NCBI GenBank assembly: GCA_900550635.1
Contig: URSZ01000046.1
Span: 1 to 16,957, forward strand
DNA length: 16,957 nt
Direction: 5' to 3'
Source: an uncultured Prevotella sp.
Lineage (GTDB): Bacteria; Bacteroidota; Bacteroidia; Bacteroidales; Bacteroidaceae
In this document: positions 8,050 through 15,090 of the stretch, piece after piece
Numbering within the stretch: position 1 is the stretch's first letter
Layout: each line of letters opens with the position of its first letter
Notes under the pieces: generated by a model
What the model was told of the DNA's origin: nothing
The model's database searches: none
Seen by the model: the letters and a program-made list of their open reading frames with translations, nothing else
Program-made: the position numbers and the translations under genes

Positions 8050-9006
8050 TTATCTCGGCAATATCTTCTCTCGAGGCATAGCCCTTCTTCGGGGAGCTGT
8101 TCTGAAATGGTCTCCTTGCCTATCGCCGTTTGCCGTATTCTGTATGGAATCTATGAACTCTTGCTTTTCTTTTTCGGTCATAACCTTTGAACTGTCACCT
8201 TTAACGGCCGTACTGTCGGTATTTGATATTATGATACTGTCGCGTTTTTCGGTATTATGAAACCGCACAAGTACGAATTTCGACAAGAACAACAGCTTTG
8301 CCTTTGAATCCAAAGGCTCTTCAAGGTATATAAATCCTTCTATCTGTTTTATTGGTAAATTGGCAGCAGACAACACTAAAGTATTGTCCATGTTTCCGTA
8401 CAATTGTTGTTGTACCGACGTAACCGAGTCGTTCTCATACCTGACTGCCATAACTGCAACGGCATTTTTTCTGCCCGACTGGTAGATGAATTGTGTGTTG
8501 AAATTCCACTCGAATTTATCTTTGGGCTTACATATACTGTCGTTTACGATACGGAAAGAAAATATATTATGCCCGGCTTTGGGAATAAGAAGGCCTTCGG
8601 TAGCGCTTCTCCATATATTAGCGGTATCGCCCGTGGTTGCTACATTTGTATATTTCCCTGAAGCCCGCAAATTTGGAGAAGCTCCATACACTTGCGCTTC
8701 ATTGTCAAGGCGCTGGTTTACCTTCTCATAAACTTTATACAATTTGTCGGCATGCCGTGAGTACCATTTCATTATGCTGTCGAAATCATCGTGCGACAAA
8801 TCATATTTGGCCAACACGGCATCAGTGTATAAGCGCAATTTATAATCCGCGCTATCTTTCGAGTCCGCCATCGACTGTGCCCGGTGGTAATCATAAAGCA
8901 AATTTTCCATCTTGCTTTCTGAAGGGATTCCCTTCGGTGTCCGTACCTTGCACGAAAAGCACAAAGCGCAAACAACAGAAAGCAATATGATAAAACTCGT
9001 CCTCAT
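8050..9006 (-). CDS. DUF4296-family lipoprotein, function unknown
   Basis: A predicted lipoprotein of 318 aa. The signal sequence is hydrophobic at residues 4-17 with a probable lipidation cysteine Cys19 (CFSC; serine at -1, a relaxed lipobox). The first 110 residues or so match the small helical DUF4296 pattern: IPSESKMENLLYDYHRAQSM, then SADYKLRLYTDAVLAKYDLSHDDFDSIMKWYSRHADKLYKVYEKVNQRL. The rest has a beta-rich look and a basic Arg-rich tail (TAPRRRAMPREKILPR). In many Bacteroidales a DUF4296 gene follows lspA, as here, and the context suggests an envelope protein that itself needs LspA for maturation. It lies 87 bases after lspA with no obvious promoter in the gap. No enzymatic motif is visible and the role is unknown. 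Confidence 0.82.
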   Translation of the reverse strand: MRTSFIILLSVVCALCFSCKVRTPKGIPSESKMENLLYDYHRAQSMADSKDSADYKLRLYTDAVLAKYDLSHDDFDSIMKWYSRHADKLYKVYEKVNQRLDNEAQVYGASPNLRASGKYTNVATTGDTANIWRSATEGLLIPKAGHNIFSFRIVNDSICKPKDKFEWNFNTQFIYQSGRKNAVAVMAVRYENDSVTSVQQQLYGNMDNTLVLSAANLPIKQIEGFIYLEEPLDSKAKLLFLSKFVLVRFHNTEKRDSIIISNTDSTAVKGDSSKVMTEKEKQEFIDSIQNTANGDRQGDHFRTAPRRRAMPREKILPR

Positions 9007-9093
9007 TATATTCTCACGGTAACACTGGGTTATGTTATAGAATCTCGCTTTCTCTTAATACCTAAATCCGGAACATTTAGACAGCTGCCCTGT

Positions 9094-9777
9094 TCAACTG
9101 TCTTTCTTGATTTTATTTTCTGAATTATCCGACTTTTTATTTATGCTTTCTTTTGAAAGCACCTTTGCGCTTGACAAGTATTTCCTGTAAAAAATCAATA
9201 TTGCTATTGCTCCACAGGTAATAGAAGAATCCGCAAAATTAAACACAGGACTGAAAAAGATAAAATGGTTTCCACCCCAAAAAGGAATCCACGCAGGAAT
9301 GTCGGTCTCAATAATCGGGAAATAAAACATGTCGACAACCTTTCCAGACATGAAACTTCCGTATCCCTCACCGAAAGGCACTAACGCAGCCACATCGAAC
9401 ACTGTACTTTCACTGTATATAAGGCCGTAAAAGGCATTGTCGATAATATTTCCCAATGCTCCGGCCAAAACCATCGAGACGCATATAATATATCCTCGCG
9501 GAAAGCGGTTGACTACTATCTGCCGCAAATACAGCGTCAAAAGAACTACAAGGGCAATCCTGACTATTGTAAGGAACATGGTTCCTATGAAACTCATGCC
9601 GAAAGCCATGCCGCTGTTTTCTACGAATAGAAGATACATCCAGGATGTAATTTCTACCGACTCATGCAGGCAAAAATTCGTCTTTACCGCAAATTTTATC
9701 AGTTGGTCGATAAAAACAATGGCAATAACGGCTATTACAGGTATCGCCCCTTTTTTCTTTATGTCAGTGATTTGCAC
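9094..9777 (-). CDS. lspA: Signal peptidase II (prolipoprotein signal peptidase)
   Basis: An inner-membrane aspartyl protease that removes signal peptides from diacylglyceryl-modified prolipoproteins. Four membrane segments are visible at about residues 12-30, 63-84, 96-116 and 171-195. The catalytic dyad is Asp113 (GNIIDN) and Asp183 (FNFADSSI); Asp24 in the conserved FIDQLIK and ENSGMAFG (53-60) also fit. The protein is 227 aa against about 165 in E. coli, mainly because of a long loop (about 117-170) before the last membrane helix and a charged C-terminal tail; an insertion here is common in Bacteroidetes LspA. It sits 7 bases after the DksA-like gene. Its neighbour downstream is a lipoprotein, and the plus-strand fimbrillin in this window is also a predicted substrate. 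Confidence 0.95.
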   Translation of the reverse strand: MQITDIKKKGAIPVIAVIAIVFIDQLIKFAVKTNFCLHESVEITSWMYLLFVENSGMAFGMSFIGTMFLTIVRIALVVLLTLYLRQIVVNRFPRGYIICVSMVLAGALGNIIDNAFYGLIYSESTVFDVAALVPFGEGYGSFMSGKVVDMFYFPIIETDIPAWIPFWGGNHFIFFSPVFNFADSSITCGAIAILIFYRKYLSSAKVLSKESINKKSDNSENKIKKDS

Positions 9778-9784
9778 TTTTATA

Positions 9785-10171
9785 TCAGTTCTTTCTGTTC
9801 ATTTGCGTTTTAGCCTCAATCGACAATGTAGCATGCGGAACAGCGCGCAAACGTTCTTTCGGAATAAGTTTGCCCGTTACGCGGCAAATACCGTAAGTCT
9901 TGTTTTCTATGCGTACCAATGCCTGTTGAAGTCCTACAATAAACTTTTGTTGGCGTGCGCACATGGCCGTCAGTTCCTCTTTCTCCTGAGTAGCCGAACC
10001 TTCTTCAAGAGCCTTGAACGTAGGTGATGTGTCATTTACATCATTACCGGCACGGTTTGTCAACACTGCCATCATCTGGTCGTATTCCTGCTTGGCCTTT
10101 TCAAGCTTTTTAAGTATAAGTTCTTTGAATTCAGCAAGCTCCTCGTCGCTGTAACGTATTCTGTCTGCCAT
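9785..10171 (-). CDS. TraR/DksA-family regulator with degenerate zinc finger
   Basis: A 128-aa DksA-like protein. DksA relatives bind the RNA polymerase secondary channel and tune initiation, often with ppGpp. A long helical hairpin covers about residues 8-92, with acidic DVNDTS (44-49) at the likely tip, comparable to the DxxDxA tip of E. coli DksA. The C-terminal finger region YGICRVTGKLIPKERLRAVPHATLSIEA keeps the C4 spacing (2-17-2), but only Cys96 remains; Thr99, Ser117 and Ala120 replace the other three cysteines, so zinc binding by this site is unlikely. I recall this degenerate finger from other Bacteroidetes proteins, so it is probably lineage-typical rather than decay. It lies 52 bases after ileS and 7 before lspA and is probably cotranscribed with both. 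Confidence 0.9.
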   Translation of the reverse strand: MADRIRYSDEELAEFKELILKKLEKAKQEYDQMMAVLTNRAGNDVNDTSPTFKALEEGSATQEKEELTAMCARQQKFIVGLQQALVRIENKTYGICRVTGKLIPKERLRAVPHATLSIEAKTQMNRKN

Positions 10172-10223
10172 ATTCCTGATATTTTTATTTCGTTACTGTA
10201 AGTTGTGTTTCTTGGGTTTTTTA

Positions 10224-13200
10224 TTATTTCTGCGATTTTCGTATTTCTACCTTTGCCTTGAAATTACCGAAATCCCATAGTTCTCCTTCATTTGCGGAAA
10301 CAATCGACAATGAAGTGGCAAGCACTTGGGCGGAGATATATTCGGAATAGTTTTTTATCACGTCTTTCAATTCTTCCGAATTTTCTATCGTAATGTCAAT
10401 ACGGTCGGTTATCTCGAAACCGCTGCCTTTGCGGTAGTTCTGTATGTGTTTTACAAGTTCGCGTGCCAATCCTTCCTGACGCAAATCTTCGGATATTGTC
10501 AAATCAAGGGCTACTGTTATGTTGCCTTCATTGGCTACGGTCCAGCCCGGAATATCTTCACTTACCACCTCTACCTCGTCAAGGTTTATCTCCACGTCCT
10601 TTCCGGTGAGGGCAAAAGTGAATGTTCCGTTTTCTTCAAACTTTTTAATGTCATCTTGCGACATTCCGTTTATGGCAGCTGCTATGTCTTTCATCAAAGC
10701 GCCGTATTTCTTGCCCATTACGCGGAAATTTGGATGTACGCGTTTTTTCAGCATGTTATCCTGGTCTACGAAATCTATTTCCTTCACATTGACTTCATCC
10801 AGAATAAGCTGTCTCACCGCCATGATTTGACGCTTCAGCGTTTCATCGCTTGCCGGTATGGAAATTTTCTGCAGCGGCTGACGCACGATAATATGTTCTT
10901 TTTTACGCAGCGAAAGCACCATTGATGTAATCTTCTGTGCAAGTTCCATTCGCTGTTCGAGTTCCTTGTCTATTATCTTATCATCGGCTACGGGGAAATC
11001 TGTAAGGTGTACGCTGTCCTTTCCTTTATCCGTTACGGCCACAAGGTCTTTGTATAAACGGTCGGCAAAGAACGGAGCCAACGGTGCTATCAGTTTTGAA
11101 ATCGTAACGAGACAGGTATATAGCGTCTGATAAGCGCTCAACTTGTCCTTGCTCATCGAACTTCCCCAGAAACGTTTGCGCGAAAGACGCACGAACCAGT
11201 TCGAAAGGTTGTCGATTGTAAATGTTTCTATGTAACGTCCGGCCTTGGTAGGTTCAAAATTATCGAAAGCCTCATCTACGTTCTTTACGAGCGTATTCAG
11301 TTCCGACAATATCCAACGGTCCAGCTCAGGTCTTTCCTTGTTCGGTACATCAGGCTCTGAATATGTAAACCCGTCCACATTGGCATACATCGAAAGGAAC
11401 GAATACGTCTGGAACAGCTTTCCGAAGAAAGAGCGTGCAGTTTCCTCCACTCCAGCCTCGTCGAATTTCAGGTTGTCCCAGGGCGATGAGTTCGTCATCA
11501 TGTACCATCTCACGGGGTCAATACCATATTTCTCTATCACGCCGAACGGATCGACTGCGTTGCCGAGGTGCTTTGACATCTTGTTTCCGTTCTTGTCAAG
11601 CACGAGTCCGTTGCTGACAACGGCTTTATAAGCAACGCTGTCACGAATCATAGTGGCTATTGCGTGAAGCGTGAAGAACCATCCGCGTGTCTGGTCTACA
11701 CCTTCGGCTATGAAATCTGCCGGGAACGACAGGTTCTTGTCTATCTGGTCGCTGTTCTCGAACGGGTAATGTATCTGTGCAAAAGGCATTGAACCCGAAT
11801 CGAACCACACATCCATCAGGTCGAGCTCGCGTTTCATCGGTTTTCCCGTCTCCGATGTCAGTATGATGTTGTCCACATAGGGACGGTGCAAATCAATCTT
11901 ATGATAGTTCTCGTCGGAATAATCACCCGGCACGAAACCTTTCTCTTTCAACGGATTCGAAGACATGTTACCTGCTTTCACGCTCAGTTCTATCTCGTCG
12001 TAAAGCTGCTGAATGCTCTCAATGCATTTTTCTTCGCCTGTTTCACTGCGCCATATAGGAAGCGGCGTGCCCCAGAAACGTGAGCGCGACAGGTTCCAGT
12101 CGTTCAGGTTCTCGAGCCATTTTCCGAAGCGGCCCGTTCCGGTCGACTGCGGCTTCCACCTTATTGTCGTGTTCAGTTCCGACATGCGTTCTTTCTTCGC
12201 CGTAGAGCGGATGAACCAGCTGTCGAGGGGATAGTAAAGTATAGGTTTGTCCGTGCGCCAGCAATGCGGGTACGAGTGCACATGTTTTTCGATTTTGAAT
12301 GCCTTGTCGTTCTGCTTCAAATCCATGCAAATGCTTACGTCGAGTGTCTCGTCCTTGTCGGTGAGCGTGTCGTCGTATGCGTTTTTCACGTAACGGCCGG
12401 CATACACGGAATACAGTTCGGTGTTCATTCGTTCACGCTTGAACGCCTCATCTATGTCCTCCAGGCGGTAGAAACGTCCCTGCAAATCTACGAGCGGGCG
12501 CTCCAAACCGTTCTTGTCCACTATCATCAAGGGCGGCACACCTGCGGCTTTGGCCACGAATGCGTCGTCCGCACCGAACGTCGGAGCAATGTGTACGATA
12601 CCAGTACCGTCCTCCGTGGTAACATAGTCTCCCAAGATGACGCGGAAAGCACCCTCGCCCGGATTGACGTATGGCATTAGCTGTTCGTAATGCATACCTT
12701 CGAGTTCCGTGCCTTTGCATTTCGCAACAACACTGTAGGGTATCACCTTGTCGCCTTTCTTGTAATCATCGAGCGGTATGTCGGCACCTTTAGGGTCGAG
12801 ATATGCTGCAAGCCTTTCTTCTGCCATGATGACAGTAACCGGCTTGCCCGTATACGGATTATATGTCCTCACGGTAACATAGTCGATGTTCGGACCCACA
12901 CACAGTGCCGTATTCGAGGCCAGTGTCCAAGGCGTTGTGGTCCAAGCCAGGAAATATGCCGTACCCCATTGCGACAATTCGCCTGAGGGGTTTACTATCT
13001 TGAATTGTGCCGTCACAGTGGTATCCTTCACGTCGCGATAACAGCCCGGCAGGCTCAGTTCGTGCGAACTAAGCCCTGTTCCTGCGGCAGGAGAATACGG
13101 CTGTATGGTGTAACCTTTATATACAAGTCCTTTCTTGTACATCTGCGCGAGCAACCACCACACCGATTCTATATAATAGTTCTCGTATGTTATATACGGA

Positions 13201-13643
13201 TGTGCCATATCCACCCAATAACCCATTTTACGGCTCAAGTCTTCCCACTCGGCCGTGTACTTCATAACGTTCTTGCGGCAGTGGTCGTTGTATTCTTCAA
13301 TGGATATGGTCTTACCTATGTCTTCTTTCGTTATACCCAGTTCCTTTTCCACCCCGAGTTCAACGGGCAGTCCGTGTGTGTCCCAGCCGGCCTTGCGGGG
13401 CACGCAGAAGCCTTTCATCGTCTTGTAGCGGCACACGGTGTCTTTTATCGTGCGAGCCAGAACGTGGTGTATTCCCGGATGTCCGTTCGCCGATGGGGGG
13501 CCTTCGTAGAAAGTATATTGCGGATGGCCTTCGCGCTCCGTTATACTTCGTTTCTCGATGTTGTTGCTGTCCCACTCTGCAAGGACTTCCTTGTTTATCT
13601 TGGCTAAATCGAACCCGGTTCTTTCTTTAAATTTTTTGTTCAT
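10224..13643 (-). CDS. ileS: Isoleucyl-tRNA synthetase, type 2-like, with GIHH signature
   Basis: Charges tRNA-Ile with isoleucine in the cytosol; essential. At 1139 aa it has the size of the type 2 (eukaryote-like) IleRS group rather than about 930-940 aa as in E. coli. The catalytic domain contains GPPSANGHPGIHHVLARTIK (48-67), in which the usual HIGH signature reads GIHH (57-60), then GWDTHGLPVE (87-96) and the KMSKS loop as KMSKH (688-692). The CP1 editing domain has TTTPWTLASNTA (235-246). The anticodon-binding region and a long C-terminal domain follow, and no C-terminal zinc cysteines are apparent. The ATG at 13643 is preceded by a strong promoter at 13666-13696, and this gene heads the unit that continues into the DksA-like gene and lspA. 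See the finding on mupirocin. Confidence 0.97.
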   Translation of the reverse strand: MNKKFKERTGFDLAKINKEVLAEWDSNNIEKRSITEREGHPQYTFYEGPPSANGHPGIHHVLARTIKDTVCRYKTMKGFCVPRKAGWDTHGLPVELGVEKELGITKEDIGKTISIEEYNDHCRKNVMKYTAEWEDLSRKMGYWVDMAHPYITYENYYIESVWWLLAQMYKKGLVYKGYTIQPYSPAAGTGLSSHELSLPGCYRDVKDTTVTAQFKIVNPSGELSQWGTAYFLAWTTTPWTLASNTALCVGPNIDYVTVRTYNPYTGKPVTVIMAEERLAAYLDPKGADIPLDDYKKGDKVIPYSVVAKCKGTELEGMHYEQLMPYVNPGEGAFRVILGDYVTTEDGTGIVHIAPTFGADDAFVAKAAGVPPLMIVDKNGLERPLVDLQGRFYRLEDIDEAFKRERMNTELYSVYAGRYVKNAYDDTLTDKDETLDVSICMDLKQNDKAFKIEKHVHSYPHCWRTDKPILYYPLDSWFIRSTAKKERMSELNTTIRWKPQSTGTGRFGKWLENLNDWNLSRSRFWGTPLPIWRSETGEEKCIESIQQLYDEIELSVKAGNMSSNPLKEKGFVPGDYSDENYHKIDLHRPYVDNIILTSETGKPMKRELDLMDVWFDSGSMPFAQIHYPFENSDQIDKNLSFPADFIAEGVDQTRGWFFTLHAIATMIRDSVAYKAVVSNGLVLDKNGNKMSKHLGNAVDPFGVIEKYGIDPVRWYMMTNSSPWDNLKFDEAGVEETARSFFGKLFQTYSFLSMYANVDGFTYSEPDVPNKERPELDRWILSELNTLVKNVDEAFDNFEPTKAGRYIETFTIDNLSNWFVRLSRKRFWGSSMSKDKLSAYQTLYTCLVTISKLIAPLAPFFADRLYKDLVAVTDKGKDSVHLTDFPVADDKIIDKELEQRMELAQKITSMVLSLRKKEHIIVRQPLQKISIPASDETLKRQIMAVRQLILDEVNVKEIDFVDQDNMLKKRVHPNFRVMGKKYGALMKDIAAAINGMSQDDIKKFEENGTFTFALTGKDVEINLDEVEVVSEDIPGWTVANEGNITVALDLTISEDLRQEGLARELVKHIQNYRKGSGFEITDRIDITIENSEELKDVIKNYSEYISAQVLATSLSIVSANEGELWDFGNFKAKVEIRKSQK

Positions 13644-13665
13644 AGGTATTTTCGAATTGCGCGTG

Positions 13666-13696
13666 CAAAGTTAGTGCAACGCAAACGAAATTCAAA
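13666..13696 (-). promoter_or_regulatory. Bacteroidetes-type promoter of ileS
   Basis: On the minus strand TTTG (13696-13693) is followed after 19 bases by TAACTTTG (13673-13666), a full match to TTTG / TAnnTTTG. The start site should be near 13657-13662, leaving a leader of only about 15-20 bases to the ileS ATG at 13643, so T-box or other leader control of ileS looks unlikely. Confidence 0.75.
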
Positions 13697-13759
13697 ATAT
13701 CGCAATAAATATTTAAGGCCGCCATGTCACCTAAACGTAATACGGACATAAGAAGACTC

Positions 13760-13795
13760 AAAAAAAGAGGCTGAAAACGGGCTTTTTTTGGCCCG
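13760..13795 (-). terminator. Terminator-like hairpin facing the minus strand
   Basis: Reading the minus strand, CGGGC (13795-13791) and GCCCG (13782-13778) form a 5-bp GC-only stem around an A-rich loop, followed directly by TTTT (13777-13774) and, seven bases on, by T7 (13766-13760). A second layer, GCTGAAAA with TTTTCAGC (13818-13811 and 13777-13770), encloses the stem. The T-runs lie only on the minus-strand 3' side, so if this is a terminator it ends a leftward transcript begun to the right of 13820. No gene is known there. Confidence 0.45.
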
Positions 13796-13866
13796 AAAAA
13801 TGACATCTCATTTTCAGCGAGTTACACCTTGCTGGGAGAAAAGAAAAAATATGTGCCTTGAATTTT

Positions 13867-13908
13867 AAAATATGTCCGACCTTTTTCGAAATTTGTCCGA
13901 CATATTTT
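13867..13908. repeat. 42-bp imperfect palindrome with two TGTCCGAC boxes
   Basis: The arms 13867-13887 and 13888-13908 match as inverted repeats at 17 of 21 positions, centred on TTCGAA (13885-13890). The outer ten bases (AAAATATGTC) are perfect. Inside are two direct copies of TGTCCGAC at 13873 and 13894, exactly 21 bp apart, the second being part of the odd palindrome TGTCCGACA. A partial reversed copy (CGGACATA) is at 13743-13750. Two helical turns between boxes would suit a paired dimer site; a repeat-element or RNA hairpin origin is equally possible. Confidence 0.6.
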
Positions 13909-14002
13909 CAGCCCTTTGAAAACAGGGTAAAAAACGCACAGACAAAAAAGACATAAAATCGTATCACTATTTTCGCAACTGAGTACAACGCACAATTAAA
14001 CT

Positions 14003-14183
14003 CAAATCGGTCGTTAGGCTTCGTCAAATTGCGTGCTTATGCCCGGCAGATAGCTTTACGCCCGGCTGAAGGCATAGCAGGCTACGGCAAAGCCGGACGC
14101 AAAGACAGATGACGGCAGAAGTGCGTAAGTTGGCGAAGGAACCGCACTCGACGTTACTACTTAATTCCCTGATGACCGTTTTG
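14003..14183 (+). repeat. 181-bp imperfect hairpin element (MITE-like or structured RNA)
   Basis: Three stacked stems pair left and right halves. Bases 14003-14018 (CAAATCGGTCGTTAGG) pair with 14168-14183 at 15 of 16 positions if G-U pairs are allowed. Bases 14019-14043 pair with 14114-14138 at 23 of 25. Bases 14054-14067 pair with 14091-14104 at 12 of 14. A one-sided bulge of 29 bases (14139-14167) and an internal loop interrupt the hairpin. The six-base direct repeat TTAAAC lies just outside it on both sides (13996-14001 and 14186-14191), as expected from a target-site duplication. Six of the eight transition-type mismatches would be G-U pairs in a plus-strand RNA. No transposase and no confident promoter are visible. 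Confidence 0.6.
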
Positions 14184-14306
14184 GGTTAAACCTTTCTTTG
14201 AAATTTTCTGCATACACATCTGCCGGAAATAACAAATGACAACATAAAATGTGTAATAGTACGTCACAACACTATTTAATGTTTGCGAAAATATATTGCA
14301 CAGCCG

Positions 14307-14375
14307 TAAATAAAGTTTAATTCATTGTGGTCGTTTTAATACTGAGAATGCAAAATAAACTTAAATAAAGTTAAT
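14307..14375 (+). repeat. Pair of AT-rich direct repeats upstream of the pilus promoter
   Basis: The motif TAAATAAAGTTTAAT at 14307-14321 recurs as TAAATAAAGTTAAT at 14362-14375, 55 bp apart and differing by one T. The second copy ends where the G7 tract begins. The pair could be activator sites for the pilus promoter, or chance in an AT-rich stretch. Confidence 0.35.
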
Positions 14376-14387
14376 GGGGGGGTATTT

Positions 14388-14418
14388 TTTGTCACTTGTA
14401 AAAAATTTCGGACTTTTG
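14388..14418 (+). promoter_or_regulatory. Bacteroidetes-type promoter of the pilus operon
   Basis: TTTG (14388-14391), a 19-base spacer, then GACTTTTG (14411-14418), which matches TAnnTTTG except for the first base. The start site should be near 14422-14427, about 20 bases before the DUF3575 gene's ATG at 14445. Directly upstream lies a run of seven G (14376-14382). The imperfect -7 box suggests a promoter that may need activation. Confidence 0.6.
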
Positions 14419-14444
14419 CATACCACATTATAAAACAAACCGAT

Positions 14445-15017
14445 ATGAAGCGGGTTTTTATTTGTATTTTTCTTTGCGGGTTAACATATATTGCAGCTCG
14501 CTCTCAGAACATTGCGTTAAAAACAAACCTCCTATATTGGGCCACGACCTCGTTCAACGCGGGCGCAGAGGTTAAAATCGCAAAAAAGTGGACTCTCGAC
14601 CTGTCTGCGTCCTACAATCCATTCACTTATTCCGACAACAAGAAGATTAAGCACATTGCCGTTGTGCCTGAAGCGCGCTACTGGCTATGCGCTCCTTTCT
14701 CGGGACATTTCATAGGTGCGAACCTCATGTATTCGCACTATAATGCCGGCGGAATAAAACTCCCGTTAGGCATTTATCCCGACTTGGGCGACTATCGCTT
14801 CCAGGGCGACCTCGGAGCCGTGGGACTCGTTTACGGCTACAGCTGGATGTTGCCCGGCAAACGCTGGAGCTTTGAAGGAGCCATAGGATTAGGATACGGA
14901 CTGACGCACTACGAACAATATGCATGCGCCATATGCGGCAGCAAGGTGGGCGAAAAGACCCGCGGCGTTTTCATGCCCACAAAACTATCCCTTTCTATCA
15001 TATATTATATCAAGTAA
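14445..15017 (+). CDS. DUF3575 outer-membrane beta-barrel-like protein
   Basis: An exported protein of 190 aa. An N-terminal signal peptide covers about residues 1-20, with cleavage likely near ARSQ. The mature part starts NIALKTNLLYWATTSFNAGAE, the typical DUF3575 opening, and shows alternating hydrophobic strands and Tyr/Trp-rich turns (for example LDLSASYNPF, AVVPEARYWLC, FIGANLMYSHYN). It ends in an aromatic beta-strand, LSLSIIYYIK, as in outer-membrane barrels. The CAIC pair (Cys161/Cys164) followed by GxKxG matches the family's conserved CxxCG region. DUF3575 genes commonly open Mfa1/FimA-type fimbrial operons in Bacteroides; here it has its own promoter and is followed after 73 bases by the OmpA-like protein. 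Its molecular role, perhaps anchoring or pilus assembly at the outer membrane, is an inference. Confidence 0.88.
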   Translation: MKRVFICIFLCGLTYIAARSQNIALKTNLLYWATTSFNAGAEVKIAKKWTLDLSASYNPFTYSDNKKIKHIAVVPEARYWLCAPFSGHFIGANLMYSHYNAGGIKLPLGIYPDLGDYRFQGDLGAVGLVYGYSWMLPGKRWSFEGAIGLGYGLTHYEQYACAICGSKVGEKTRGVFMPTKLSLSIIYYIK

Positions 15018-15090
15018 TATATACGCACACGGTATTTAAACCTTGGTTTTTCCCTAATTTTTCAAAATCAACCCTTACCACGTTAAAAAT

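Larger units (their letters stand above)
13644..14444. other. Divergent intergenic region between ileS and the pilus locus
   Basis: About 800 bases without a convincing protein gene on either strand. From left to right it contains the ileS promoter, a terminator-like hairpin facing the minus strand, a 42-bp palindrome, a 181-bp imperfect hairpin element, an AT-rich stretch of about 200 bases with a pair of direct repeats, a G7 tract and the promoter of the DUF3575 gene. These parts are listed separately. The length is unusual for a window in which other intergenic gaps are under 110 bases, so insertion of repetitive elements or an unannotated RNA gene is plausible. Confidence 0.7.

Noticed and set aside
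9087..9109. Small inverted repeat GACAG...CTGTC over the lspA stop, considered as terminator
   Set aside because: Only five base pairs with a long loop and no T-run; the DUF4296 gene downstream probably shares the transcript.
10326..13607. Several plus-strand open frames of 60-200 codons
   Set aside because: All are opposite to ileS and result from its codon bias; none has family motifs or its own signals.
14109..14189. Plus-strand ORF of 26 codons inside the hairpin element (starts MTAEVRKLAKE)
   Set aside because: It lies within the right arm of the hairpin, has no ribosome-binding context or promoter, and its sequence is explained by the inverted-repeat structure.
13996..14191. Hairpin element considered as a 6S RNA or tRNA-like gene
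   Set aside because: No central open bubble flanked by the usual 6S closing stems, no tRNA arms, and no convincing promoter; kept as a repeat or unknown structured element.
14281..14440. Invertible promoter of the type controlling Bacteroides capsule and fimbriae
   Set aside because: I found no pair of long inverted repeats flanking the promoter, and the repeats present are direct; no site-specific recombinase gene is in the window.
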